Assembly (NCBI RefSeq): GCF_001854405.1
Contig: NZ_CP017718.1
Coordinates: 2,046,001-2,110,000 of the forward strand
Source of the DNA: Hyphomonas sp. Mor2
Lineage (GTDB): Bacteria; Pseudomonadota; Alphaproteobacteria; Caulobacterales; Hyphomonadaceae
Direction of reading: 5' to 3'
Length of the DNA: 64,000 nt
Position numbers and translations under genes: made by a program. Below are positions 25,803 through 35,004 of the stretch, piece by piece (the stretch's first letter is position 1; each line of letters starts with the position of its first letter). The notes beneath the pieces are model-generated. The model ran no database searches and had not been told where the DNA came from. It saw nothing but the letters and a program-made list of their open reading frames with translations.

Positions 25803-26249
25803 ATGCCCTTAAGTAAACTAGGGATCTGGATCATGACTGAGACACCTTCTTCACCCTTCAACTTTCCGTTCGGCGCCTTCGACAAGGACGCATTTGCGGA
25901 CTTCTTCCCGAACCAGGATTCGATGGGCACGCTGGCCCGCGGCGCAGTGGAAGCTTCCACAGCCAGTACGCGCGCGTCTGTCAAAGGCCTGCAGGAAGCC
26001 GGCCAGACGGTCATGGATCACATGAAGCAGCAAATCGCGCTATCTGTTGAGACCGGCAAGAAACTGTCTGAATCGGGCACTTTCCAGGAAGCCCTGACGG
26101 TCCAGACCGGATTTGTGAAATCTGCTTTTGAGAACAATCTCAAAGGCTTCAGCGAGCTTTCTGAAGTCTATGCTGACACCATGCGCGAAGCCTTTGCGCC
26201 ACTGGCCAAACAAGCCAAGAAAGCAGCGAAAAGCACCGCGAGCGCTTAA
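25803..26249 (+). CDS. Phasin family protein
   Basis: Phasins coat polyhydroxyalkanoate granules. The 148-residue product is mostly amphipathic helix (TLARGAVEASTASTRASVKG, LQEAGQTVMDHMKQQIALSV, TVQTGFVKSAFENNLKGFSE) with a lysine/alanine-rich tail KQAKKAAKSTASA, typical of Phasin_2 proteins. ATG 25803 has GGAG at good spacing; ATG 25833 (MTETPSSPF) is an alternative start and agrees better with the usual family N-terminus. A PhaR-like operator precedes it and an intrinsic terminator follows, so it is monocistronic. Confidence 0.85.
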   Translation: MPLSKLGIWIMTETPSSPFNFPFGAFDKDAFADFFPNQDSMGTLARGAVEASTASTRASVKGLQEAGQTVMDHMKQQIALSVETGKKLSESGTFQEALTVQTGFVKSAFENNLKGFSELSEVYADTMREAFAPLAKQAKKAAKSTASA

Positions 26250-26289
26250 CGCGACTGTCGCCTCCGCACGAGGCTTGCACAGATGTCAT

Positions 26290-26321
26290 GAGCCGGGCCC
26301 ACCGCCCGGCTCTTTCAGTTT
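26290..26321 (+). terminator. Rho-independent terminator of the phasin gene
   Basis: GAGCCGGGC (26290-26298) pairs with GCCCGGCTC (26304-26312): a 9-bp perfect stem with a 5-base loop, followed by TTTCAGTTT. It lies 40 bp after the phasin stop codon. Confidence 0.85.
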
Positions 26322-26365
26322 AGGCACCTGACAAACCCATCGACTTCCGGCAAACTTGTTTTGTG

Positions 26366-26761
26366 ATGACTGATTTTATTCCATTCAAATCACTGAAACG
26401 CCCGCCCAAGCCCAATACCTGCCTGGTCGCCCCGGAGAACCATTGTCTCGCGGCGGAGCCGGATTTTGCCCCCCCGGTAATGATGATGACGGCGCGCGGA
26501 CTCTACTCCCGGCTGAGCGAAATTATCGCGTCGGACCGAAAATTCGGGAAGATCGAAGCCGATGCTGAAAAGCTGCGAATTAAGTTTGTCGCCACAACCG
26601 GGCTGATGCGGTTCAAGGATGATGTCGATATCGAGGTGATTCCGATTGAAGACGGCAAGGCGACCTTCGCGATCTATTCTCGCTCACGCGTGGGCTATTC
26701 GGACCTCGGCGCCAATCGCAAACGCGTGAACCAACTAATCACAAGAGTGAACACATATTGA
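26366..26761 (+). CDS. DUF1499 family protein
   Basis: A 131-residue protein with the DUF1499 pattern: FKSLKRPPKPNTCLVAPENH near the start (the family's NxC motif), then LYSRLSEIIASDRKFGKIEA and the C-terminal FAIYSRSRVGYSDLGANRKR with VNQLI. The function is unknown; members are often small envelope-associated proteins, though no signal peptide is visible here. The start is ATG 26366, with an in-frame GTG one codon earlier at 26363; no strong ribosome-binding site is present. It sits between the phasin terminator and clpS. Confidence 0.78.
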   Translation: MTDFIPFKSLKRPPKPNTCLVAPENHCLAAEPDFAPPVMMMTARGLYSRLSEIIASDRKFGKIEADAEKLRIKFVATTGLMRFKDDVDIEVIPIEDGKATFAIYSRSRVGYSDLGANRKRVNQLITRVNTY

Positions 26762-26836
26762 TCAATTTCAGCCTTGATCCTACGGCAAGTCAGCGTCAGT
26801 CTACACAAACGCAAAGGAACGCTTATCTTCTAGGCC

Positions 26837-27214
26837 ATGTCTATCAGAATCGACCGCATTAAGCTCTCAGATCCCGAAGGTCCGCAAGGTCCTTCCGGGC
26901 CTGATGGAGGCGACGAGGGCGGTCTTGGAATTGCCACCAAGACCCGAGTCCGCACGAAAAAGCCGAGCATGTATCGGGTTCTGATCCTGAACGATGACTA
27001 CACACCGATGGAGTTCGTGGTTCTGATTCTCGAGCGCTTTTTCGGCAAAAGCCGAGAACAGGCGACTCGCATTATGTTGCATGTTCACCAAAAGGGCGTC
27101 GGCGTCTGTGGCGTGTACACGTACGAAGTCGCCGAGACCAAGGTCGCCCAGGTAATGGATATGGCGCGGCGCAACGAACACCCTTTGCAGTGCACGATGG
27201 AAAAAGAGGACTAG
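26837..27214 (+). CDS. clpS: ATP-dependent Clp protease adaptor ClpS
   Basis: Delivers N-degron substrates to ClpAP. The 125-residue protein has a ~45-residue flexible, glycine/proline-rich N-terminal extension, then the ClpS core: [20 protein letters not shown], where NDDYTPMEF forms the N-degron pocket, [20 protein letters not shown], and the C-terminal [10 protein letters not shown]. It lies 9 bp upstream of clpA, its functional partner, and is almost certainly co-transcribed with it. Confidence 0.96.
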   Translation: MSIRIDRIKLSDPEGPQGPSGPDGGDEGGLGIATKTRVRTKKPSMYRVLILNDDYTPMEFVVLILERFFGKSREQATRIMLHVHQKGVGVCGVYTYEVAETKVAQVMDMARRNEHPLQCTMEKED

Positions 27215-27223
27215 GAGACACAC

Positions 27224-29542
27224 ATGCCAAGCTTAACCCCTAGTCTCGAAAATGCCCTGGAACGCGCCCTGACCGCAGCCGGCGAGCGCCAGCATGAATA
27301 TGCCACGCTCGAGCACTTGCTGCTGGCGCTGACCGACGATGAAGACGCCATCGAAGTGATGACGGCCTGCAAGGTCGATATTCCCTCGCTGAAGCAAGCG
27401 CTGGAACAATATATCGACGAAGACCTGTCCAGCCTGATCACTGACAATCCATCCGGCCGCGTGCAGCCGACCGCCGCCTTCCAGCGTGTGGTCCAGCGCG
27501 CCGTGCTGCATGTCGAAAGCTCGGGCCGTGATGAAGTGTCCGGTGCGAACATTCTGATCTCGATCTTCTCCGAGCGCGAAAGCCACGCGACCTACTTCCT
27601 GCAGGAGCAGGACATGACGCGTTATGATGCGGTCAATTATGTCAGCCACGGCGTCTCGAAAGTGCCGGGCCAGAACCGGCCGTCCACGCCGCGCGGTGCA
27701 GAGCAGGAAGAGACCCCGCCAAACGCTCCGCAGAGCGAGGCGCTGGATGCTTATTGCGTGAACCTCAATGAAAAAGCCAAGCAAGGTAAAATCGATCCGC
27801 TGATCGGTCGCCAGCTTGAGATCGAACGCTGCATTGAAGTGCTGTGCCGCCGCTCCAAGAACAATCCGATCCTGGTCGGCGACCCGGGCGTTGGCAAGAC
27901 TGCCATCGCTGAAGGCCTGGCCCGCATGATCGTCAATGGCGAAGTGCCGGAAATCCTCGATGATGCCACAATCTGGGCCCTGGACATGGGCGCGCTGCTC
28001 GCTGGCACACGCTATCGCGGTGATTTCGAGGAGCGCCTGAAAGCCGTCATGAAAGAGATTGGCGAGCAAGAAAAAGGCATTCTCTTCATCGATGAGATCC
28101 ACACCATTATCGGCGCCGGGGCGACCTCTGGCGGCGCGATGGATGCGTCCAACCTGCTCAAACCTGCGCTGCAGAATGGCGAAGTCCGTTGCATGGGCTC
28201 GACCACGTTCAAGGAGTATAAGCAGCACTTCGAAAAAGACCGCGCCCTGTCGCGGCGGTTCCGCAAGATTGATGTTGTCGAGCCGAATGTCGAAGACGCT
28301 GTAAAAATCCTGACGGGCCTCAAGTCCACGTTCGAAGACTTCCACGGCCTGCGCTACACCAATGACGCGATCCGCTCTGCGGTGGAGCTGTCGGCCCGCT
28401 ACATGACCGACCGCAAACTGCCGGACAAGGCGATCGATGTGATCGACGAAGCGGGCGCGACTCAGTGGCTGGTGCCGGAAAGCAAGCGTCGCAAGACGAT
28501 TGGCGTGAAAGAGATCGAAGCGATCGTCGCCAAGATTGCCCGCATCCCCCCCAAACAGGTGTCGAAGGACGATGCGCAAGCGATCAAGTCGCTGGAGGCC
28601 GACCTCAAACGCGTGGTCTTTGGTCAGGATCAGGCCATCGATGCCCTGTCGAGCGCGATCAAGCTGTCGCGCGCCGGATTGCGGGAACCGAACAAGCCGA
28701 TTGGCTCTTACCTGTTCACCGGTCCAACCGGCGTGGGCAAGACCGAGGTGACGCGGCAGCTCGCCTCTATTCTGGGCGTCGAGCTGCACCGGTTCGACAT
28801 GTCCGAATATATGGAGCGCCACTCGATTTCTCGTCTGATCGGCGCGCCTCCGGGCTATGTCGGCTATGATGAAGGCGGCTTGCTGACCGACGCGGTTATG
28901 CAGCATCCGCACTCGGTCGTGCTGCTGGATGAGATCGAGAAGGCGCATCCGGATCTATTCAATGTGTTGCTGCAAGTCATGGACAATGGCACCCTGACCG
29001 ATGCGAATGGCCGCAAGGTCGATTTCCGCAATGTCATTCTGGTCATGACCACCAATGCTGGTGCCTCCGATGCGGCGAAGAACTCGATCGGTTTTGGTCG
29101 CGGTCGCAAGGATGACGAGCAGGAAGAGGCGCTGAAGCGCCTGTTCACGCCAGAATTCCGCAACCGCCTGGACGCGGTCATCACATTCGGTGGCCTGACC
29201 CCGGAAATCATCGAGCGCGTGGTCGAGAAATTCGTCCTGCAGCTGGAAGTGCAGCTGGCCGATCGCAATGTCACGATCGAACTGGCCGCAGGTGCACGCG
29301 ACTGGCTCGCCAAACGCGGCTTCGATGCGGAATTCGGGGCGCGTCCTCTGGCCCGCGTGATTTCCGAATACGTGAAGAAGCCGATGGCCGAGGAATTGCT
29401 GTTCGGCAAGCTCGCCAAAGGCGGCACGGTCAAGATTGGCCACGACAAGAAGAAGGACGAACTGACCTTCAAATATGTCGAGGACAAACCGGCCAAGCGC
29501 AAGCCAAAGACCACCGGCAAAGGCGCACCTGAGAAGGTTTAG
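27224..29542 (+). CDS. clpA: ATP-dependent Clp protease ATP-binding subunit ClpA
   Basis: A hexameric AAA+ unfoldase that feeds ClpP. The 772 residues include an N-terminal Clp_N double repeat (about 1-145) that docks ClpS, and AAA-1 with Walker A GDPGVGKT (219-226) and Walker B ILFIDEIH. AAA-2 has Walker A GPTGVGKT (500-507) and VVLLDEIEKAHPD. There is no ClpB-type middle coiled coil, which with the length identifies ClpA. The C-terminus is lysine/proline rich. A hairpin formed by a dispersed repeat follows the stop codon. Confidence 0.96.
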   Translation: MPSLTPSLENALERALTAAGERQHEYATLEHLLLALTDDEDAIEVMTACKVDIPSLKQALEQYIDEDLSSLITDNPSGRVQPTAAFQRVVQRAVLHVESSGRDEVSGANILISIFSERESHATYFLQEQDMTRYDAVNYVSHGVSKVPGQNRPSTPRGAEQEETPPNAPQSEALDAYCVNLNEKAKQGKIDPLIGRQLEIERCIEVLCRRSKNNPILVGDPGVGKTAIAEGLARMIVNGEVPEILDDATIWALDMGALLAGTRYRGDFEERLKAVMKEIGEQEKGILFIDEIHTIIGAGATSGGAMDASNLLKPALQNGEVRCMGSTTFKEYKQHFEKDRALSRRFRKIDVVEPNVEDAVKILTGLKSTFEDFHGLRYTNDAIRSAVELSARYMTDRKLPDKAIDVIDEAGATQWLVPESKRRKTIGVKEIEAIVAKIARIPPKQVSKDDAQAIKSLEADLKRVVFGQDQAIDALSSAIKLSRAGLREPNKPIGSYLFTGPTGVGKTEVTRQLASILGVELHRFDMSEYMERHSISRLIGAPPGYVGYDEGGLLTDAVMQHPHSVVLLDEIEKAHPDLFNVLLQVMDNGTLTDANGRKVDFRNVILVMTTNAGASDAAKNSIGFGRGRKDDEQEEALKRLFTPEFRNRLDAVITFGGLTPEIIERVVEKFVLQLEVQLADRNVTIELAAGARDWLAKRGFDAEFGARPLARVISEYVKKPMAEELLFGKLAKGGTVKIGHDKKKDELTFKYVEDKPAKRKPKTTGKGAPEKV

Positions 29543-29557
29543 GGTGTTTCCAAGCCC

Positions 29558-29590
29558 GCCCTCGTCCTTCGACAAGCTCAGGATGAGGGC
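29558..29590 (+). repeat. Dispersed hairpin repeat downstream of clpA
   Basis: GCCCTCGTCCT (29558-29568) pairs with AGGATGAGGGC (29580-29590) with a single G-T mismatch, around an 11-base loop containing CGACAAGCTC. This core is familiar from many alphaproteobacterial genomes as a dispersed intergenic palindrome. It lies between the convergent clpA and glyoxalase-like genes and may serve as a 3' barrier for both. Only one copy is present in this window. Confidence 0.6.
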
Positions 29591-29605
29591 TGTTGGGCGC
29601 AGAAA

Positions 29606-30046
29606 TTAAACGATCAAAGCCCCATCACGCACCAGCACCATGTGCGGCACGCCATCACTGGTCCGCGTCCACGACACGCCCTCTGGTGAGACTTTCACAC
29701 TTACGCGCTGGCGATAGGCAGAGAAACTGTCCCAATCGACAACGTCAACGGGATGGTCGAAATGCACCGTCACCTCATAGCCTGCCTGGTCCGGCAATTC
29801 CCGGACGGCATGAACACGACCGGAAAAATCGCGCTTGAGATACTGGCCCATCACTCGTTCCCCGACCTGCCAAGCCGTTTCGGGGGCATTGGACAGGCGC
29901 GCCGCGGCTGTGTTCCAGTCGCGAAAGCCCATCTCATGGGCCACCTGCTCAAGCGCACCGGCATAGCTTAGCCCGCCATCGCTTTCAGTCTTCAGTTTAC
30001 GTGCCCGCGCCTTGGCTTGCACGCGTGTGTATATGTGCTGTGTCAT
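29606..30046 (-). CDS. Glyoxalase superfamily-like protein
   Basis: A 146-residue protein whose N-terminal part (KARARKLKTESDGGLSYAGA followed by LEQVAHEMGFRDWNTAAARL) matches a helical module seen in proteins annotated as glyoxalase superfamily. The C-terminal half is beta-rich with a phrase YEVTVHFDHPVDVVDWDSFS. Enzymatic activity cannot be assumed. The start is ATG 30046 with GGAAGG eight bases upstream; an upstream in-frame ATG lacks a signal. It is the last gene in a run of minus-strand genes, converging on clpA. Confidence 0.6.
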   Translation of the reverse strand: MTQHIYTRVQAKARARKLKTESDGGLSYAGALEQVAHEMGFRDWNTAAARLSNAPETAWQVGERVMGQYLKRDFSGRVHAVRELPDQAGYEVTVHFDHPVDVVDWDSFSAYRQRVSVKVSPEGVSWTRTSDGVPHMVLVRDGALIV

Positions 30047-30255
30047 CACAGTTACCTTCCACAAATCCATTTGGTCCTGCAAAGGGCGGGGCTCGCATTG
30101 CCGCCAGACCGGGTGTGAAATGGTCTGCGAAAAAACCGGTCAAACCGGGAGGACTTCACCACGGACATTCATGTCCAGCGAGCGGCAGGCGCCTCAACCG
30201 AGGCGGTGCCTTACGCGAAACTCGGGCGCGCAGTCAACCAAAAACTGATCAGGCC

Positions 30256-31260
30256 TTACTGGTAGTACCAGCCATAGGGCATTGAGACGACGCTGGAATT
30301 CTCACGAGATGGCGCACGCACCGGCTGCATGGGTCCGCCATCCATCGACATGCAGGCGGGAATATGAACCCCGTCCAGAAGGCGCCCCCTGAACCGATCC
30401 TCACCGCTCCATTGATAGGCCGCAACGGGCCAGAGGAAAGCGGCGTCCGGCTTGGCGAAGGGTAAAGACTTGCGCGTGATCGTCGCGCTTTCAAAGCCAA
30501 GATCAGCGAGCGTGTCCTGATTTGGCTCGGTGCAAAATGCGGTCAGGATTTCGGTCTGATAAGTGCCCCAGAATTCGGGATTATCATCGATAGCCGCATG
30601 GATGTGGATGAATTCGATGTTGTCGATGGCCCGGTCCTCGACATTCTCAAAGATCGCGAACAGAAACCCGGCGCTCTGCGTGATCGCTTCGAACTGACCG
30701 CACGGCTCAAGCTCGGGGTTTCTGTGTCCGCCGATATACAATTCATAAGCACACTCCATTCGAAGCATGTCATCTTCAATCGCAAACAGGGGTTCGTAGA
30801 AGACATCATAGTTCGCGCTTGAATCGTTCAGATTCTCCCACAATGCATTCTTGAGCGGCGCGATATCCTTATATTCGAACGACTCGAAAAATTCCGGAAA
30901 ATCACCCTCAAAGGGAAGACTCCCATCCTTTAACTGCCACCCCGTCAAGTGGGGCGCATCGCTCCAAGTGAAGCCTCCCCTTTCGATTGCGGTCGCCAGC
31001 AAGCCCGTGCGCAGGGCTCCAAAGGTGCGCATGTATTGCACCCGCAGTGTCGGCGGCTCTACCTCATTGGCCTGAACCTGAGTGTCCTCCTTGCCGAACA
31101 TCAGTGACGAAACACTGGCCACATCGAGAATGAATCCGAGGCTGCCAAATATTGCCGCGATAGCCGCGGTGATCGCGACGATGCGTGGATGTTTTCGCCA
31201 GGCGAGGAGTCGTGCCCCACCGCTCGATGCCGCCTCTGTGAGTTTCCGTAACAGCCCCAT
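30256..31260 (-). CDS. Single-TM hypothetical protein
   Basis: A 334-residue protein I do not recognise. A basic N-terminus (about 1-25) precedes one membrane segment (IVAITAAIAAIFGSLGFILD, about 27-46). A large acidic domain of about 280 residues follows, rich in Phe, Tyr and Trp (e.g. FPEFFESFEYKDIAPLKNAL) with four scattered cysteines. No enzymatic motif is visible. The topology suggests either a periplasmic or a cytoplasmic membrane-anchored sensor. It lies between the CPA2 antiporter gene and the glyoxalase-like gene on the same strand. Confidence 0.65.
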   Translation of the reverse strand: MGLLRKLTEAASSGGARLLAWRKHPRIVAITAAIAAIFGSLGFILDVASVSSLMFGKEDTQVQANEVEPPTLRVQYMRTFGALRTGLLATAIERGGFTWSDAPHLTGWQLKDGSLPFEGDFPEFFESFEYKDIAPLKNALWENLNDSSANYDVFYEPLFAIEDDMLRMECAYELYIGGHRNPELEPCGQFEAITQSAGFLFAIFENVEDRAIDNIEFIHIHAAIDDNPEFWGTYQTEILTAFCTEPNQDTLADLGFESATITRKSLPFAKPDAAFLWPVAAYQWSGEDRFRGRLLDGVHIPACMSMDGGPMQPVRAPSRENSSVVSMPYGWYYQ

Positions 31261-31317
31261 GCCTCAAACTGGCACTGGCGGCTTCACAAGGTCAACCGGG
31301 ATCGTCCAGATTTGCGA

Positions 31318-33177
31318 TCAGGCCTTTTCCGGCTCCTCGTCCATGATTTCCATCATCCGATCGTGCAGCTCGGCTTCCCAGGACTCGGCCCGTTCGCGGA
31401 TGCGGTTGATATAGGCCTCATTCTCATGACCGGGAATGTTCATGTCATAGACGTCGGCCACTTCGATCATCGATTGCTGATCCATGTCGTGGAAGGCGTC
31501 TTTCATGCGTTCCGCCGCCGCGCGCGGGGTGCCGAGGGCTTCAAAGGCGGAGCGTCCAATCCGAAGGGAACTGTCATAAGTCTCGCGAATAATATCGCGG
31601 CAGCCATGGGCCCAAAGCTCGTAAGTATGATGACGATCTACGGATCGAGCGATGACATGCAGGTTCGGATAATTGCGCACCGCATAGTCAACCAGTTCAG
31701 TGATCTGATCCTTGTCATCAATCGTGACGATAAGCAGCTTGGCTTTATCGATCCCCGCCGCATGGAGCAGATCAGGCCGGGTCGCATCGCCAAAATAGGT
31801 GTGACTGACCCCATATGCGCGCAGAATGTCGAGCTGTTTCGAGCTGTAATCGATGACCGTGGACGCATATCCCGCCGTGCGCAGCATGCGATCGACAATC
31901 CCTCCAATCCGCCCGCGTCCGGCGATGATGATACCGTTTTCCTCGGCGATGTCATCCATAGGCCGCTCCTGGCCCTTGGCGTAGATGCCAGCGACAATCT
32001 GGTCGTAAAGAATGAACAGGACCGGCGTGATCAGCATGGAAAGCGCCACGACCAGTAATAACAAGTCGGTCACCAGCACCGGCAAAATGCCATTCGTGGC
32101 CGTGAAAGCGAGCAGGACAAATCCGAACTCGCCCGCCTGGGCCATGCCCAGCGTCAGCAACCAGCGCTGCGCCCCGCGGATCTTGAAGGCCGTGCCCAGC
32201 ATGAACAGGACAAAAGCTTTCAGGATGATCAAGCCAAGCGTCATTGAAACCACGACGCCGAAATTCTCCGATAGAAGCGCGAAATCGATTCCGGCGCCGA
32301 CGGTGATGAAGAACAGGCCGAGCAACAGTCCGCGGAATGGGTCGATGTCGGCCTCGAGCTCGTGCTTGTACTCGGAATTGGCCAGCACCACGCCCGCCAG
32401 GAATGTCCCAAGGGCTGGCGACAGGCCGACCAGGGTCATCAGCAAGGCAATTCCGATCACCATCAAGAGCGCCGTCGCGGTGAACAGCTCTCTCAGTTTG
32501 GCGCCCGCAACGAAGCGGAACAGAGGCCGGGTGAGATAATTCCCGCCAAGGATGACCGCTGCGATGGCCCCCACAGTGACCAACATGGTCTGCCAGCCAT
32601 TGAGATTCTCGACCAGGCTTAGCCCACCATCGGACTCCCCGCCTGCGGTCGCTTGCACCACTTCCGGAAAGGCGAGCAGCGGAATGATGGCCAGCATCGG
32701 AATGAATGCGATATCCTGAAACAAGAGAATGGAGAAACTCGCCTGCCCGCCGTCGCTGGATGTCAGGCCTTTCTCGTTCAAGGTCTGCAGGACGATGGCG
32801 GTGGACGACAAGGCCAGTATCATCCCGATGATCAAGGCCGTGTTCCACGATTGGCCAAACACCATGGCCACCGACATGACCAGCAGCATAGTCACCAGAA
32901 CTTGGCCGCCGCCCAGCCCCATCAGGCGATTGCGCATCTGCCAGAGCAGCTTGGGTTCCAGCTCCATCCCGACCAGAAACAGCATCATCACGACGCCAAA
33001 CTCGGCGAAATGCTGCAAAGCGATCACGTCCACATCGAGCAGGCCCAGGAGCGGGCTGATACAGATGCCCGCGATCAGATACCCCAGCACGGAGCCGAGT
33101 TTTAGCCGCGTCGCAATCGGAACGGCGATGATCCCGGCGCACAAGAGAATAAAGGCGAGGAGCAGAAAATCGGACAT
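31318..33177 (-). CDS. Monovalent cation:proton antiporter-2 (CPA2/KefB-like)
   Basis: A 619-residue transporter. About 12 TM segments (residues 1-395) include FGVVMMLFLVGMELEPKLLW and LFQDIAFIPML, the KefB/KefC core with its conserved Asp. The RCK/TrkA-N domain starts at GIIIAGRGRIGGIVDRML and binds nucleotides. The C-terminal ~90 residues are a charged tail. KefB/KefC export K+ under glutathione control; YbaL-type relatives are less defined, so the ion is uncertain. The start is ATG 33177, as the upstream in-frame start at 33222 lacks a ribosome-binding site. It is 97 bp downstream of the TIR-SUMF1 gene. Confidence 0.9.
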   Translation of the reverse strand: MSDFLLLAFILLCAGIIAVPIATRLKLGSVLGYLIAGICISPLLGLLDVDVIALQHFAEFGVVMMLFLVGMELEPKLLWQMRNRLMGLGGGQVLVTMLLVMSVAMVFGQSWNTALIIGMILALSSTAIVLQTLNEKGLTSSDGGQASFSILLFQDIAFIPMLAIIPLLAFPEVVQATAGGESDGGLSLVENLNGWQTMLVTVGAIAAVILGGNYLTRPLFRFVAGAKLRELFTATALLMVIGIALLMTLVGLSPALGTFLAGVVLANSEYKHELEADIDPFRGLLLGLFFITVGAGIDFALLSENFGVVVSMTLGLIILKAFVLFMLGTAFKIRGAQRWLLTLGMAQAGEFGFVLLAFTATNGILPVLVTDLLLLVVALSMLITPVLFILYDQIVAGIYAKGQERPMDDIAEENGIIIAGRGRIGGIVDRMLRTAGYASTVIDYSSKQLDILRAYGVSHTYFGDATRPDLLHAAGIDKAKLLIVTIDDKDQITELVDYAVRNYPNLHVIARSVDRHHTYELWAHGCRDIIRETYDSSLRIGRSAFEALGTPRAAAERMKDAFHDMDQQSMIEVADVYDMNIPGHENEAYINRIRERAESWEAELHDRMMEIMDEEPEKA

Positions 33178-33274
33178 TGGACGAGCTCTGAATATTGAAG
33201 GGTCGAAGCGATATAGGCGCAAATTGCCAGATTGCGAAAGTCAATCACCGCGAGGTCGTCAAACACTGGGTAAG

Positions 33275-34792
33275 CTAGTCTCCAGAAGGTTGCGCAACGA
33301 CCCGGAATCCGACTGACCGATCCTGGATCGATCGACTGAAACGCGCCCGATTGGCGGCGCGGTGTTCTTCAGCGCCGAGACGCCAGGATCCGCCGCGCAC
33401 GACGAACCGATCACAGCCCGCCTGGCTCACAACGCTGCCGTCTGTCGGCGCCTCTCGATAATTATTGACGTAGCAATCAGCGACCCATTCGCGCACATTG
33501 CCCAGCATGCCTGACACGCCGAACGGATTGTCCGGGAGTGCGCTCGTATCTGCAACCTCGCCGCTGGCCACGCCCGGGCCTGGGAAATTACCGCCCCACC
33601 AATATGGCGTGTTCGTGCCGCCTCGGGCGGCATACTCCCATTGGGCTTCACTCGGCAGACGATACCGGCGATCGCCTTGCTGCGATAACCAGTTCGCGTA
33701 TCCGACAGCTTCATCATAGCTGACGCGGGTGACCGGCAAGTCTCCTTCACCTCCCTGATCGGCACTGCAGGCGCCAGCATCGACGCAGAGCTGCCATTGT
33801 GAGCGCGTGATTTCGGTGGCGCTGATGGCAAAGGGCTGCAACGTGACCTCACGTTGAGGTCCCTCATTTCCGGACCGGTTGGCCTCATCCGAAGGCGATC
33901 CCATGGTGAAACTTCCGCCGGGCAGCTCGACCATTTTGGGACAGACGTCGCAGCTTGGTGGGGGCGGAGTCGCAGCTTCGAGTTCGGCGTCATCTTCGGT
34001 CTCGGACGGGCCCAGCGCCTGCAAGCCGAACCAGCCCCCTACCCCCACTACAAGCGCCGCCCCGAGCAAGAGTGGCAGCGGGCTGGAGGATTTTTTCTTT
34101 TCCGGCTTTTTCGCGGCCGCCGCAGGGGCTGCAGGTGCCGGTTGAGCCGCTGGGGCAGGCGTCTCCGCTACCGGTGGTGTCGGGGTTGGGTCAGGCGTCG
34201 CGGTCGGCGGTTGCAGGGCTGCCAAACGATTGGTGGCAAGCGCCGCATAATGCCCATCCGGATAGCGTTTCAGGTACGCCTCAAAATCGGCCGGATCGTC
34301 GCCATCCTTGATGGAGGTCCAGAAGACGGTCTCGATCGTGGCATCATCCGATCCACCCGATGTGGGCGCAGCCGCTGCGGGCGCAGGCGCGGCGGCGCTA
34401 TGTTTTTCCAGAGATCGCTTAATGTCGGCGACAAATTCGGTCCAGCGGGCTTCGCTGCGATCACCATTCCAGCCGATCAGGTCGGCCGTCTGTGTCAATT
34501 CGAACATGATCGGACGATCCGCATCCTCGATCATGGCCGGGACCATTTCACAGCTGCGCTGCCCGAGCGTCGCTTCGGCGCGCACCCATTTGGATTTAAC
34601 CGAGGTTTGCGACCAGAGCACGATCACGACCGCGGAATCGCGCAGCATGTTCTCTGTCACTTCATCATAGGTCTGACCGGCTCTGAGCACTTTATCCCAC
34701 CAGACCGAAAACCCTTCCGCTTCGAGCGCTTCTGCGATGATCTGCGCGGTCGGTCGGTCCGCCCTGCTATAGGATAAGAAAATATGCGACAT
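33275..34792 (-). CDS. TIR-transmembrane-SUMF1 fusion protein
   Basis: A 505-residue protein of unusual architecture. The TIR domain (1-130) begins HIFLSYSRADR, continues with VWWDKVLRAGQ and VIVLWSQTSVKSKWVRAE; the glutamates at 44 or 47 are candidates for an NADase residue. Residues 151-192 match a short module often seen before linkers (FWTSIKDGDDPADFEAYLKR). A Pro/Ala linker, KKPEKKK and one TM segment (238-260) follow, then a SUMF1/FGE-like domain (286-500) with MVELPGGSFTMGSP and VVRGGSW. It lacks the catalytic cysteines of true formylglycine-generating enzymes. The TIR is probably cytoplasmic, the SUMF1 domain periplasmic. The start is ATG 34792 after GGGGGA. Confidence 0.85.
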   Translation of the reverse strand: MSHIFLSYSRADRPTAQIIAEALEAEGFSVWWDKVLRAGQTYDEVTENMLRDSAVVIVLWSQTSVKSKWVRAEATLGQRSCEMVPAMIEDADRPIMFELTQTADLIGWNGDRSEARWTEFVADIKRSLEKHSAAAPAPAAAAPTSGGSDDATIETVFWTSIKDGDDPADFEAYLKRYPDGHYAALATNRLAALQPPTATPDPTPTPPVAETPAPAAQPAPAAPAAAAKKPEKKKSSSPLPLLLGAALVVGVGGWFGLQALGPSETEDDAELEAATPPPPSCDVCPKMVELPGGSFTMGSPSDEANRSGNEGPQREVTLQPFAISATEITRSQWQLCVDAGACSADQGGEGDLPVTRVSYDEAVGYANWLSQQGDRRYRLPSEAQWEYAARGGTNTPYWWGGNFPGPGVASGEVADTSALPDNPFGVSGMLGNVREWVADCYVNNYREAPTDGSVVSQAGCDRFVVRGGSWRLGAEEHRAANRARFSRSIQDRSVGFRVVAQPSGD

Positions 34793-35004
34793 CGTCCCCC
34801 GGTCCCGAGTATGAGTTATAGTTAATGCGACCTTGCTCTCAGCCATGGCACAAAATTTCGACAATCCAAAGGGGAACTTGTAGCGGGGCAGGTTTTTACG
34901 AGGTGAGAAAAGTCGTTTCATTTCAGCTGCCAAGCGCGAAACCTTCTTGCCAGCTGTGAAGGGAGCGTGTTTCCTGTTCAGCATAGCCAGCCAGGGAACG
35001 GGGC

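Noticed and set aside
27233..28948. 571-codon frame antisense to clpA
   Set aside because: A mirror of the GC-rich clpA codon pattern; the clpA frame has full motif support and the antisense product has none.
33275..34792. SUMF1 domain as an active formylglycine-generating enzyme
   Set aside because: The catalytic cysteines near the C-terminal RGGSW block are missing and no sulfatase gene of the FGly type is nearby.
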